64,000 nt of DNA, taken from NCBI GenBank assembly GCA_050633705.1, contig JBOEGZ010000001.1, forward strand, positions 248,001-312,000, written 5' to 3'. The notes beneath the pieces are model-generated. The model had not been told where the DNA came from. It did no database searches and was given only the letters and a program-made list of their open reading frames with translations. This DNA is from JAJFHI01 sp050633705. GTDB lineage: Bacteria; Pseudomonadota; Alphaproteobacteria; Rhizobiales; Hyphomicrobiaceae. This document shows positions 43,444 through 52,296 of the stretch, piece by piece (within the stretch, counting starts at the first letter, position 1; each line of letters starts with the position of its first letter). A program made the translations under genes and the position numbers.

Positions 43444-45123
43444 ATGCAGCGCAAGAAGCAAACACTCGCTCGTGCAAAGTCCAACAACCTCACAACGCTT
43501 GATCTCGCATTTCTTGATCGTGGGCCAAAGAGCACAAAGATCGCACGTCGAGATGTGTTGGCGTTCGTGCGCGCGATGGCAATAACGGCGGCTTCCAAAA
43601 GAGCCGGTCAGGCTGGTTTGCTTGGTGGGCTCGCGCTTATCGCGGATGCAGGTACGCCTGTTGCGAACGCAGACACTGGTGCATCGGAGGGTAAAGTATT
43701 CGGCTCTGATACAGTTCGTGAATTGGCGAAAGCGCTGTCAGGCAAGCCTTTCAAATTGCCAACGCTTAAATTGCCACCGCCGCTTCAAAAGCTCACATAT
43801 GATCAATACCGCGATATTCGTTTTGCCGCTGACAAAGCCGTTTGGCGCGGTGAAATGCTTGGTTTTGAATTGCAGCTCTTGTCATTGGGATTTTTATACG
43901 ACGTTCCGGTTGAGATTGGTTTGGTTGAAGATGGCAAAGTCCGCGCCTTAACCGCCAATTCGGAGCTGTTTAATTTTGGCCCCTTGGTTGGCCCCGTCGC
44001 CACAGATGCGACGTTGGGGTTTTCCGGATTTCGTATTCATGGACCAATAAACAAACAATCCTACTTAGATGAGTATGCCGTTTTTCAGGGCGCAAGCTAT
44101 TTTCGTCTTTTGGCGCGTGGTCAGGTCTACGGCTTGTCAGCGCGCGGCTTGGCTATCAATACGGCACGACCGGGCGGTGAGGAGTTTCCCTTCTTTCGCG
44201 CTTTTTGGATCGAGAAACCGAAAGCCAACGCGCGTGCCATCGTTGTTCATGCGCTTCTCGACAGCAAAAGCCTGACCGGAGCATACACGTTTTCGATTTC
44301 ACCAGGTGCGCCCACGTCCATGGATATCGAGGCGACGCTCTATCCACGCCGTGATGTTCCTCATTTTGGCGTTGCGCCGTTGACAAGCATGTACCTGCTC
44401 GGTTCGGCACATCACCGTTTGGGACAAGATTTTCGCCCGTCCGTTCATGACAGCGAAGGGTTGGTGATCGTCAACCGCGCAGGTGAACAAATTTGGCGTC
44501 CGCTAACCAACCCAAAAACCCTGCAAGTTAGTGATTTTGTCGACAATGGTCCCAGAGCTTTTGGTCTGGCACAACGCGACCGTCGGTTTGAAAACTTTGA
44601 GGACCTCGAAGCGCGTTATGAACGCCGCCCGACAGCCTGGATAGAACCCAAAGGTCACTGGGGAAAGGGTTTTGTTGAGCTGATTGAGATTCCAACGCAG
44701 GAAGAAATCCACGACAATGTCGTTGCCTACTGGCGACCAAGTGGCGGGCTTATCGCCAGTCGGCCATTTCACATGGCTTATCGGCTGAACTGGGGGCGCG
44801 AGCTTGTGCAAGCGTCTCAGCCAACCGCCAAAGTTATCAAAACACGCGTTGGTGGCGGTCCAAGTCAGGGGACGTATCGCTTCGTCGTGGATTTTTCTGC
44901 CGAGGGATTGAACGTTTCAAATTCGCTGCCAAAGCCTGAAATATCTGCGTCTGGTGCCAAGATCTCAAAACCGGTGGTTCGCCGAAACCCAGCAATCAAG
45001 GGCGTGCGCATCGCGTTCGTTTTGGACCCGGGCAAGGCAGACGTGGTTGAGCTGCGCCTCAGTTTGAAAAAGAACACCCAAACAATCTCTGAAGTTTGGC
45101 TTTATCGATGGACAAGATCATGA
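43444..45123 (+). CDS. opgG: Periplasmic glucan biosynthesis protein OpgG/OpgD
   Basis: Periplasmic protein needed for osmoregulated periplasmic glucan backbone branching or release. The 559 residues begin with a long leader: ARRDVLAFVRAMAITAASKR with Arg-Arg resembles a Tat signal, as in OpgD. The hydrophobic stretch GLLGGLALIADAGTPVANA follows. The MdoG domain spans residues about 95-530: TYDQYRDIRFAADKAVWR, FLYDVPVEIGLVEDG, AYTFSISPG and WIEPKGHWGKGFVELIEIPT. It is coupled to opgH by an ATGA overlap. Confidence 0.93.
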   Translation: MQRKKQTLARAKSNNLTTLDLAFLDRGPKSTKIARRDVLAFVRAMAITAASKRAGQAGLLGGLALIADAGTPVANADTGASEGKVFGSDTVRELAKALSGKPFKLPTLKLPPPLQKLTYDQYRDIRFAADKAVWRGEMLGFELQLLSLGFLYDVPVEIGLVEDGKVRALTANSELFNFGPLVGPVATDATLGFSGFRIHGPINKQSYLDEYAVFQGASYFRLLARGQVYGLSARGLAINTARPGGEEFPFFRAFWIEKPKANARAIVVHALLDSKSLTGAYTFSISPGAPTSMDIEATLYPRRDVPHFGVAPLTSMYLLGSAHHRLGQDFRPSVHDSEGLVIVNRAGEQIWRPLTNPKTLQVSDFVDNGPRAFGLAQRDRRFENFEDLEARYERRPTAWIEPKGHWGKGFVELIEIPTQEEIHDNVVAYWRPSGGLIASRPFHMAYRLNWGRELVQASQPTAKVIKTRVGGGPSQGTYRFVVDFSAEGLNVSNSLPKPEISASGAKISKPVVRRNPAIKGVRIAFVLDPGKADVVELRLSLKKNTQTISEVWLYRWTRS

Positions 45124-47114
45124 GCAATTCTGGTTCCGTTCGCACAATGCACTCGAACAACGATCGCTGGATGTCGGGGGCTGGTTGGCACCAAAAACCG
45201 GCACCATTGATGCCAAACCGCACGCCAATGTCGATGCCGGATCAAGACTTTCATGCCGCATCCAAGTGTCGTCGCACAGCTGGTCCAGTGCGCGTGTGGT
45301 TGCCCCGGTTTGCCGTGATGTTTGCCACAACTTTGATCACAGCCATTTTTGCCTCAGAGCTTTACGCGGCGTTGGCAGGTGAACACATAACGCCCTTGCA
45401 GGTCGTGTTTTTGGTTCTTTCGACTTTGGCATTCAGTTGGATCGCGCTTGGTACGATGAGCGCGGCGTTGGGCTATGTTGTGTTGGTTTCCGGAGAACGT
45501 CCTGACACCTTGCAGGTTGCCTCGCAGATGTCGCCGTTGAAAACGCGCACAGCCCTGTTGTTTCCGGTCTATCATGAAGAGGTGGAGCCAATTGCAGGTG
45601 TGATCGAAGCCATTGCAAAAGACTTGGCGCATCTGGGTGAAGCGGCAAATTTCGATGTGTTTGTGCTGTCTGATACGCGTGGCGCAGAAGACGGTGATAT
45701 TGAGCGTCAGCGATATTCTCACGTTTGTACCGAATTGGCTGATGTGATGCCGGTTTACTACCGACGTCGCGACGAAAATTACGGGCGCAAGGCTGGAAAT
45801 ATCAAGGACTGGGTTGAAAACTACGGTGCGGCATACGAGCATTTCGTCATTCTTGATGCCGATAGCATCATGTCAGGAAAAACTCTGGTGCGCTTGGCGC
45901 AGACAATGGAAGAGACACCAACGGCAGGTCTTGTCCAAACTGTTCCGCGGTTGATCGGCGCGCGCACCGTGTTGCAGCGATTGCAGCAGTATGCGTCCAA
46001 CATTTATGGCCCTGCCGTCGCTTCAGGATTGGCCTTCTGGCATCGCGACGAAGGCAACTATTGGGGCCATAACGCGATTATCCGAACGGACGCCTTTGCA
46101 AGTGCCGCCGGCTTGCCACCTTTGCCCGGACAAGCCCCGTTCGGAGGCCACATTCAAAGTCATGACTTTGTGGAAGCTGTGTTGTTGCAACGCGCGGGAT
46201 GGGGCGTGCACATGGTCCCGACCATTGAGGGGTCTTACGAAGGCTTGCCGCCAAACCTACTCGATGTCGTCCAACGTGACCGCCGTTGGGCTCAGGGCAA
46301 TCTCCAACACCTGTCGATCGTGTCGGCATCGGGTTTGACGACGATGGGGCGCGTGCACCTGGCGATGGGGGCACTGTCATTTATTGTTTCTGGAATATGG
46401 GCGGTGTCGTTGGTGGTCGGAATTTTGTTGGCCCTGCAGGGGCAGCAAATGATCCCAACTTATTTTGCAGATCAACAGACACTGTTTCCGATTTGGCCAA
46501 TTTTGGATTCAACGGCGGCATTGCGATTGTTCTGTGCCACGGTTGTCATTGTATTGCTGCCAAAAGTGTTTGGTTTGGTGCTTGAAATTCAACGCACCTT
46601 GCGGGCAAAAGAACCGTTTGGTGTTTTGCGAGCCTTTGCCGGTGTTACGACAGAAACGTTTTTTTCTGTTCTGCTCGCGCCAATTCTTATGGTGACGCAG
46701 TCGGTGGCAATTGTTCAGGTGTGCCTTGGCAAAGATTCCGGATGGAAAGCCCAACACCGTCAAGATGGTCGCCTGACACTATCCGACGCTTTTGTCTACC
46801 ACTGGCGTCACACCGTAATCGGCATTGTTGCAGGTCTTGTTTGTTGGCATGCGTCTGGCCAGCTTGTTTTGTGGATGTTGCCTGTGCTGGTTGGCCTTGT
46901 GTGTTCTGCACCACTCAGTTGGTTCATGGCGCGCCAGGGCGGATCATTCTTTCGTTCAGTGTTGTCAATTCCAGAACAGCGAACGCCGCCACAAATACTC
47001 AATCGAGCGCTCAGTTATGGCGCGCGGTGGACCACACGCTTTGAGATGTTGGCAGAAAAAGAGGCGAACGTTAACCGCGCGGCTGAGCAAACGGAATTGG
47101 AAAAGGCGGCTTAA
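45120..47114 (+). CDS. opgH: Glucan glucosyltransferase OpgH
   Basis: Inner-membrane GT2 enzyme polymerising the linear glucan backbone from UDP-glucose. From the ATG at 45120 (ATGA overlap with opgG) it is 664 residues; in-frame ATGs at 45096 and 45108 lie inside opgG. Two TM segments near residue 65-115 precede the GT domain with SDTRGAEDG, ILDADSIMSG, HDFVEAVLLQRAGW and QRDRRWAQGNLQHL (the Q-x-x-R-W type motif). Several C-terminal TM segments follow. It is shorter than the E. coli enzyme at its N-terminus, usual for alphaproteobacteria. Confidence 0.95.
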   Translation: MSNSGSVRTMHSNNDRWMSGAGWHQKPAPLMPNRTPMSMPDQDFHAASKCRRTAGPVRVWLPRFAVMFATTLITAIFASELYAALAGEHITPLQVVFLVLSTLAFSWIALGTMSAALGYVVLVSGERPDTLQVASQMSPLKTRTALLFPVYHEEVEPIAGVIEAIAKDLAHLGEAANFDVFVLSDTRGAEDGDIERQRYSHVCTELADVMPVYYRRRDENYGRKAGNIKDWVENYGAAYEHFVILDADSIMSGKTLVRLAQTMEETPTAGLVQTVPRLIGARTVLQRLQQYASNIYGPAVASGLAFWHRDEGNYWGHNAIIRTDAFASAAGLPPLPGQAPFGGHIQSHDFVEAVLLQRAGWGVHMVPTIEGSYEGLPPNLLDVVQRDRRWAQGNLQHLSIVSASGLTTMGRVHLAMGALSFIVSGIWAVSLVVGILLALQGQQMIPTYFADQQTLFPIWPILDSTAALRLFCATVVIVLLPKVFGLVLEIQRTLRAKEPFGVLRAFAGVTTETFFSVLLAPILMVTQSVAIVQVCLGKDSGWKAQHRQDGRLTLSDAFVYHWRHTVIGIVAGLVCWHASGQLVLWMLPVLVGLVCSAPLSWFMARQGGSFFRSVLSIPEQRTPPQILNRALSYGARWTTRFEMLAEKEANVNRAAEQTELEKAA

Positions 47115-47177
47115 CGGCCAGCGAGATGATCAAAGTTGGCGCGAAAACGTGATTGAGTTGCAGCGCGTGGGTTTGGC

Positions 47178-48245
47178 TCATTTCTCGGTCTTTTCATCGT
47201 CATCTTTGGCTTTGTCGTTCCAAGACCCTGGCATTAAATTTCGCGCGCTGAGTTCTGGAAACAATTCAGCAAGAATGCTGCGAACGCGCTGGGGTTTGGT
47301 TTCGATGTGAGGCAGAGGTCGGCAGACTTCGAGCGTGGCAACACCAAGACGTGCCGTAAGTGCACCATTAAACGCGCCCTCACCAAGGCGTTTTGAAACG
47401 CGCCGGGCGACGTCTTGGCCGAAGAATTGTCCCCATAGGTCATCGGTCAAGGCGATCATGCCGGTGGCCGCAATATGCCCGATGATCCACCAGAACAGTC
47501 GGATGCCGCCTAAGAAGCCAGGACGTCCACCATAGACCCCGGCGAGCCTACGGATCATGGCAAGGTTTTCAAACAGCACAAACAAAACAACAACGAATGC
47601 AACAGGAACAACTGCGGTGACAATGGCAACACGGCGCGCGGTGCGATAAATGACCGTTCGGGCCGCTTTGTCAGCACCATCCAGAAGTATGCGATCAGCC
47701 AGGCTCAGCAGTGCGCCTGGTGTTTGCATATGGCGCTCTTCTTCTCGAAATCGTTCGAGATCCCAGCGAAGTTTGGGTTGGTTTCGTGCCGTTGTTTTCA
47801 AGTGTCGAATAACGCCAGCTTCAAGATCCATATCACCATCGCGCAATGCTTGTTGGGCGTCACGGCGCACACGGGTCAATTTTGCAAGGCGACGAAAGCC
47901 GACCAGTTCGCGTCCTATGAGTACGGTTGCAGCAAGGCCGCCAAGACCGACAAGAGACCAGGCCAGCCAACCAACCCAGTTGTCCTGGGTCAATGTCACG
48001 GAAACGAAACGTGCAAACCAAACACTTGTCGCAAGGCCAAATAGAGCAAACAACGTCGCTGCTAACAAACCACCCCAACCAAGTTTTGGGCGCGTCATCA
48101 CGGGAGGTGGATCTGTGTTTGCGTTTTCCAGTGGCGGAGCCTGCACGTCGTCGTCGCCCAAATTTTCGCTGTTTGCCGGTTCCGTGAAGACCGGTTCGGG
48201 GGCGTCTGGGTCGAAGGCGCGGGGCTTGCGGGTGCTGTCCGTCAT
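47178..48245 (-). CDS. ycjF: YcjF-like membrane protein (DUF697, TIGR01620 type)
   Basis: A 355-residue protein with an acidic, Pro-rich N-terminus and two TM helices (LLAATLFALFGLATSVWFARF and LAWSLVGLGGLAATVLIG). After a charged helical segment, a DUF697 region has two further TM segments (AIVTAVVPVAFVVVLFVLFENLAMI and IRLFWWIIGHIAATGMIAL). The LTARLGVATLEVCRPLPH signature near the end supports YcjF. Its start overlaps ycjX by 4 nt. The pair is part of envelope stress responses in enterobacteria; the function here is unproven. Confidence 0.88.
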   Translation of the reverse strand: MTDSTRKPRAFDPDAPEPVFTEPANSENLGDDDVQAPPLENANTDPPPVMTRPKLGWGGLLAATLFALFGLATSVWFARFVSVTLTQDNWVGWLAWSLVGLGGLAATVLIGRELVGFRRLAKLTRVRRDAQQALRDGDMDLEAGVIRHLKTTARNQPKLRWDLERFREEERHMQTPGALLSLADRILLDGADKAARTVIYRTARRVAIVTAVVPVAFVVVLFVLFENLAMIRRLAGVYGGRPGFLGGIRLFWWIIGHIAATGMIALTDDLWGQFFGQDVARRVSKRLGEGAFNGALTARLGVATLEVCRPLPHIETKPQRVRSILAELFPELSARNLMPGSWNDKAKDDDEKTEK

Positions 48246-49675
48246 TTCAAGCGGTCTCCGATCAAAAAGCCAATCGCTTTGTCCAGTCCGATGTGTGGCC
48301 AGGGTGGCAATGTCGTTTGACCGGTCTCATCAAGAGCTGACAAAAGCGGTGGCCGGAAGCGAACGAATTCGTAGTCGTCGCGACCGGTGTAGTCGGGGTC
48401 AAAAACATCAAGCGCATTTTCGGGAAGGTCGCCTGGGAAGATGATGGCTTCAGTCTCGCCGTCGTAGGATTTGCCTTGGATGGTCTCCCCCTTGGTTGGT
48501 ACACCGCGAATGCAGTGGTAGAGTTCTCCATCCGTTTGCGTATTGACATCGCCAGTTGCGCGAACACTCGCCAGTGCTAAGGTTTTTGTCTGAGCTCCCG
48601 TTTGGTCAGCGTTGCGACTGACGCGGGAAATGATTTTGTCCAGGATGTTTTCGAGTTGGCCGTGTTCTTTGCTATGGACGTGATCAGCTTTTGTCGCTGC
48701 GAACAATATTTTGTCGATCCGTCGTCCTGTGAACAGCGACAGCCATGAATTGCTGCCTGGGCGAAACGCGCTTAACACGTTCTGAAGAGCCTCTTCGAGA
48801 TCTGTTAACGCCTGTGCCCCGCGGTTCAAAGGGGTGAGGGCATCAACAAGCACAATTTGTCGGTCGAGGCGGCTGAATTGATCGGTGAAAAACGGTTTGA
48901 CGATGTTTGTTTTGTAGGCTTCGAAGCGGCGCTCCAACAAGTCTTGCAAATTTGCATTCTGGACGTCGCCGGTCTTTTGCGTTGGCCAAGGAAAAAACGT
49001 CACTTGCGGAGAGCCTGCCAAATCGCCGGGCCACAAAAATCTCCCAGGCCCTAACACGGCCTGAGTGTTGGCCCCAGAGCGAACGTTTTGCAAGCAATCG
49101 GTGAAGATCTTGGCGCCGTCAATGGCTGTTTGCTCGGATGGCCGTGTGGCGACTGTTTCTGGCAACGATTCTAAGAATTTGAAAAAGTCTGTAGCCGAAT
49201 TTTTATGACGCCGTTTTAGTGTTTGGATCGTCTGAGCCGACCATTGCGCAAAGCTTTGATCCATGAGCGCAAGGTCGAGCAACCATTCACCAGGATAGTC
49301 GACAATATCAACGTGAAGTCGCCGTTTGAGGCTGAAAAGACCCCAGGCTCCTGTGTCACTTTCCCATTCGAGTGTCACCCGCAATTGGCTAATATGCTTG
49401 GTGCTTTCTGGCCAGTCTCGGTCAGGCCCTGTCAGCGCCTGGCAGTGGTCTTCAAAGGCAAAGCGCACCACGTCGTCATCGGGCTGGGGTTCGAGGTAGG
49501 TTTGGAGGTTTGCGACGTTGGCGCCAACGGACACGGCAGGTGTGGCATTCGCCTTCGTCAGTGCGTTGACGAGGGCGGTGATCATAACTGTTTTTCCTGA
49601 GCGAGATAAGCCGGTGACGCCGAGGCGCAATGTGGAAGTTGTTACGCCGTCAAACAGCGACGTGGCCGAGAACAT
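48242..49675 (-). CDS. ycjX: YcjX-family GTPase-like protein
   Basis: A P-loop protein of the YcjX (DUF463) family. The ATG at 49675 (MFSATSLFDGVTTSTLRLGV) gives 477 residues. The Walker A motif GLSRSGKT is near residue 25; HVDIVDYPGEWLLDL is the Walker B/DxxG region. RQIVLVDALTPLNRG and LFAATKADHVHS (TKxD nucleotide-specificity motif) follow. It is translationally coupled to ycjF. An in-frame start at 49759 would add a basic leader without a clear ribosome-binding site. Confidence 0.92.
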   Translation of the reverse strand: MFSATSLFDGVTTSTLRLGVTGLSRSGKTVMITALVNALTKANATPAVSVGANVANLQTYLEPQPDDDVVRFAFEDHCQALTGPDRDWPESTKHISQLRVTLEWESDTGAWGLFSLKRRLHVDIVDYPGEWLLDLALMDQSFAQWSAQTIQTLKRRHKNSATDFFKFLESLPETVATRPSEQTAIDGAKIFTDCLQNVRSGANTQAVLGPGRFLWPGDLAGSPQVTFFPWPTQKTGDVQNANLQDLLERRFEAYKTNIVKPFFTDQFSRLDRQIVLVDALTPLNRGAQALTDLEEALQNVLSAFRPGSNSWLSLFTGRRIDKILFAATKADHVHSKEHGQLENILDKIISRVSRNADQTGAQTKTLALASVRATGDVNTQTDGELYHCIRGVPTKGETIQGKSYDGETEAIIFPGDLPENALDVFDPDYTGRDDYEFVRFRPPLLSALDETGQTTLPPWPHIGLDKAIGFLIGDRLK

Positions 49676-49759
49676 GAGGTCGCGGGATTTATTTGAGATT
49701 GAGCTTGGAATGCGCAAATGAGCGTACCTCGGCCGATGTGGTCTTATCGCATGTCGCAA

Positions 49760-50411
49760 ACCTTTGGGCGAACTTCAAGGATTACAAGGACAAGCTGAGC
49801 ATAAAAAAATGCCACGACCGCAAGGGGTGTGGCGAAACATTCTTGATTTATGAGCTTGAAACGCCAACCCCGACGCGTATTCAGTGGTTGGGCTTTGTTC
49901 AATAATATCGTCGATAAGGGGCTTCTTGCACCACGATGGGCTCAGAGCAACGAGAGACCTGAATGCTGCCGTCAGGTTTCGCCCTGTTTAAAGCCAATCA
50001 GCCAAAGAATACCACGAACACACCTGCACATACGACGGTTAGGCCCATCAGAAGAATCGTGCCGCTACGGAGGAAATCACCCATTTTTGAGATTCCGAAA
50101 TTTCTGGTTGTTGTCACACAAACAAACTTTAGGTGGCGGCAAATGAACCAAACCTGAAGCCAGGTCAATGCCGCACTTTGTACTTAGATCTAAGCGATCT
50201 TTGCAAAAATAGATTGAATGGACGTAAAAAGGGTAAATGTCGCAGCAGTTTGTCGACCTTGTCGGGACAAAAGGAACGAAATGCCGCGCCCCAATGCGCC
50301 GCCGTCCGCCTTAGGCCTCGAGGATGGCCATTTTTGCCGCAGCCTCTCGCTGTCCTCCCGAGTGCCGGCCTCGGTGGTTAATTGTGTCGCAGCCCGGCGC
50401 GTCGATTTCAG
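49760..50411. other. Intergenic region between moxR and ycjX
   Basis: About 650 nt. Apart from the micropeptide frame at 49998-50084 I see no gene. A short inverted pair CCTGA/TCAGG lies at 49959-49977. Confidence 0.4.
49998..50084 (-). CDS. 28-residue single-TM micropeptide
   Basis: An ATG at 50084 (codons MGDFLRSGTILLMG...) opens a 28-codon frame ending in TGA at 49998. It encodes a polar N-terminus of six residues and then one continuous hydrophobic helix ending in VFVVFFG, a textbook small membrane protein. GGAA stands about 8-10 nt before the ATG. It lies in an otherwise empty gap of about 650 nt between ycjX and moxR, on their strand. Too short for routine gene calling. Codon choice is ordinary for the window. 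Reality depends on conservation or expression. Confidence 0.45.
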   Translation of the reverse strand: MGDFLRSGTILLMGLTVVCAGVFVVFFG

Positions 50412-51266
50412 TTATTTGGTCTCACCAGTGCGCCGACGCGACATAAAGGCGAGCTTTTCGAACAGATGAACATCCTGTTCGTTCTTCAAAAGGGCGCCAT
50501 GCAAAGGTGGGATCAGCCTTCGCGGATCGTTTTCGCGCAACGTTTCGGCCGAGATGTCTTCATTGACCAGCAATTTAATCCAGTCGAGCAACTCAGAAGT
50601 CGAAGGTTTTTTCTTAAGCCCCGCGACGTCGCGCATATCATAAAACATGCGCAAGGCTTCATTAACCAGCTGGCCTTTTAAGCCTGGAAAATGGACTTCG
50701 ACGATCTCTTGCATTGTTTCTGCGTCTGGAAACTTAATGAAGTGGAAAAAACACCGGCGCAAAAATGCGTCAGGCAGTTCCTTCTCATTGTTGGATGTGA
50801 TGATCACGATTGGGCGGTTGCTAGCTGTTATCGTCTCGCCCGTCTCGTAAACAAAAAACTGCATGCGGTCGAGTTCCTGCAGCAAATCGTTGGGAAACTC
50901 GATGTCAGCTTTATCGATTTCGTCGATCAACAAAACTGGCCTTTGCTCCATTGTAAAGGCGTCCCATAGTTTTCCACGTTTGATGTAGTTTGCAATATCT
51001 GCAACGGCGGGATCGCCAAGTTGGCTGTCTCTTAATCGCGAAACGGCATCGTATTCGTAAAGACCTTGCTGGGCTTTGGTGGTTGACTTGATGTGCCATT
51101 CCAGCAGCGGGGCGCCCAATGCTTTCGCAATCTCGATTGCAAGAACCGTCTTACCCGTACCAGGCTCACCCTTGACCAGAAGCGGGCGCTCCAAAGTGAT
51201 GGCTGCATTGACAGCGATCTTCAGGTCTTCGGTAATCACGTAGTTTTCGGTGCCTTCAAACTTCAT
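50412..51266 (-). CDS. MoxR-family AAA ATPase
   Basis: A 284-residue AAA+ ATPase from the ATG at 51266 (MKFEGTENYV). Walker A is GEPGTGKTVLA, Walker B VLLIDEIDKADIEF, sensor 1 IVIITSNNEKELPDAFLRRC. EWHIKSTTKAQQGLYEYDAVSRL is the MoxR-type insert. Such ATPases work with VWA-domain proteins to activate metalloenzymes or remodel complexes. The CoxE-like VWA gene that normally accompanies this subtype is about 10 kb away on the same strand. Confidence 0.93.
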   Translation of the reverse strand: MKFEGTENYVITEDLKIAVNAAITLERPLLVKGEPGTGKTVLAIEIAKALGAPLLEWHIKSTTKAQQGLYEYDAVSRLRDSQLGDPAVADIANYIKRGKLWDAFTMEQRPVLLIDEIDKADIEFPNDLLQELDRMQFFVYETGETITASNRPIVIITSNNEKELPDAFLRRCFFHFIKFPDAETMQEIVEVHFPGLKGQLVNEALRMFYDMRDVAGLKKKPSTSELLDWIKLLVNEDISAETLRENDPRRLIPPLHGALLKNEQDVHLFEKLAFMSRRRTGETK

Positions 51267-51465
51267 AGAGTGGGCTCGCTGCAATTTGAGAAATTGAAAT
51301 TGCCGGGAACCTAAAGTGTTTCAGGAGAGGTGTCACTGATAAGTGTGTCCACACCATGCGATCATCTGTTTCGATGGCATTACCGTTTCGATGGGCCGAG
51401 AATGCCAGGGCAGCCGGTTTGCACCCTGAACACCTGCAAGGTGGGCAACGGCGACGACAAACACA

Positions 51466-51500
51466 AACACCACGCTCGGGGGAACATCGAGCGTGGTGTT
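51466..51500. other. Perfect 13-bp stem-loop in a gene-free region
   Basis: AACACCACGCTCG (51466-51478) pairs exactly with CGAGCGTGGTGTT (51488-51500) around the loop GGGGAACAT. Downstream on the minus strand is GTGTTTGTCG, a weak T-rich tail; on plus there is none. No gene ends near it on either strand, so it may terminate or form part of an unannotated RNA. Confidence 0.6.
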
Positions 51501-52018
51501 ATGGCGCCTCGAGAGTTGGCGCCAGCGCGGTTGAGCACCTTTAGGCTAAGTTGTCCCGCCTCGGATCGTGGGAGTGTTAGCCCAACGCATGGAGTTTGTG
51601 GGATAGCATTGGGCACATAAGACCAGATCATCAGCCGTAAAGTTGTTTCTCAGCCCCGCTGAGAGAGTTCGTGGGATTGGTCAGGCGTTGGCAGAGTCCT
51701 TTTCATTCAGCATCCAAATTAAGTGAGGCGAGTTGCACGGTTCCGGCGAAAAAGTCGTCTGTCCCATGCAACTCAAAGCCTCATGCCAACTTCGGTTTGT
51801 CGATAGAGGTGCCATTGGCTCGTTTTTGTGATGGCGACCAATGTGCAACCCTGCCTGGTTCAAGCGACGGCGTGTTCGTGAGCAACCGGCACTTGCGTCC
51901 GGCACGAGCGGACCACCAGTTGAAGCTCAGAAATGGGCAACGTCGTTTCAGATCTTGAATCCTTCGAGCAGTTTTCACGACAATCGAATGCAAGCCCTTT
52001 TAAGGTGCATTAAAATAA

Positions 52019-52033
52019 TTAATACACGCTTAA
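52019..52033. promoter_or_regulatory. CtrA-type site upstream of the dksA-like gene
   Basis: TTAA-TACACGC-TTAA has the exact 7-nt spacing of a CtrA box, within an AT-rich cluster of four TTAA tetramers. It is about 264 nt before the dksA-like start. In AT-rich DNA such a match can arise by chance. Confidence 0.35.
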
Positions 52034-52296
52034 GTTGCATGTTGCGATGAAATATGAAAAATGTCGTTCAGTATCTGATGTTTACAAGCCGTCACACCTG
52101 GCAATAAGGCTTTGAGTTTTTAGAAAAAAGTAATTCTTCACCTCACTATGACAATGATCCAAACCTTGATTTGTAATCTGCCTTGAACCCGAGCCAGCAG
52201 TCGCCTAAACACGGGGCTAATTTCGATTGCAGACCAAAGGTAGATCGGGAATCGGGCTATTCTCATCGCGTTCATTAATCGTCGGAGATAGACGAC

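Larger units (their letters stand above)
51267..52296. other. 1-kb gene-free region before dksA
   Basis: About 1030 nt between moxR and the dksA-like gene. Open frames of 60-96 codons exist on both strands but overlap one another, lack ribosome-binding sites and have no family resemblance. The region holds a perfect 13-bp hairpin (51466-51500), an AT-rich cluster of TTAA tetramers (52009-52033) and presumably the dksA promoter. It could encode an RNA or be the remains of a gene. Confidence 0.45.

Noticed and set aside
51330..51993. Several frames of 62-96 codons on both strands between moxR and dksA
   Set aside because: They overlap each other in different frames, start without ribosome-binding sites and show no conserved motif.
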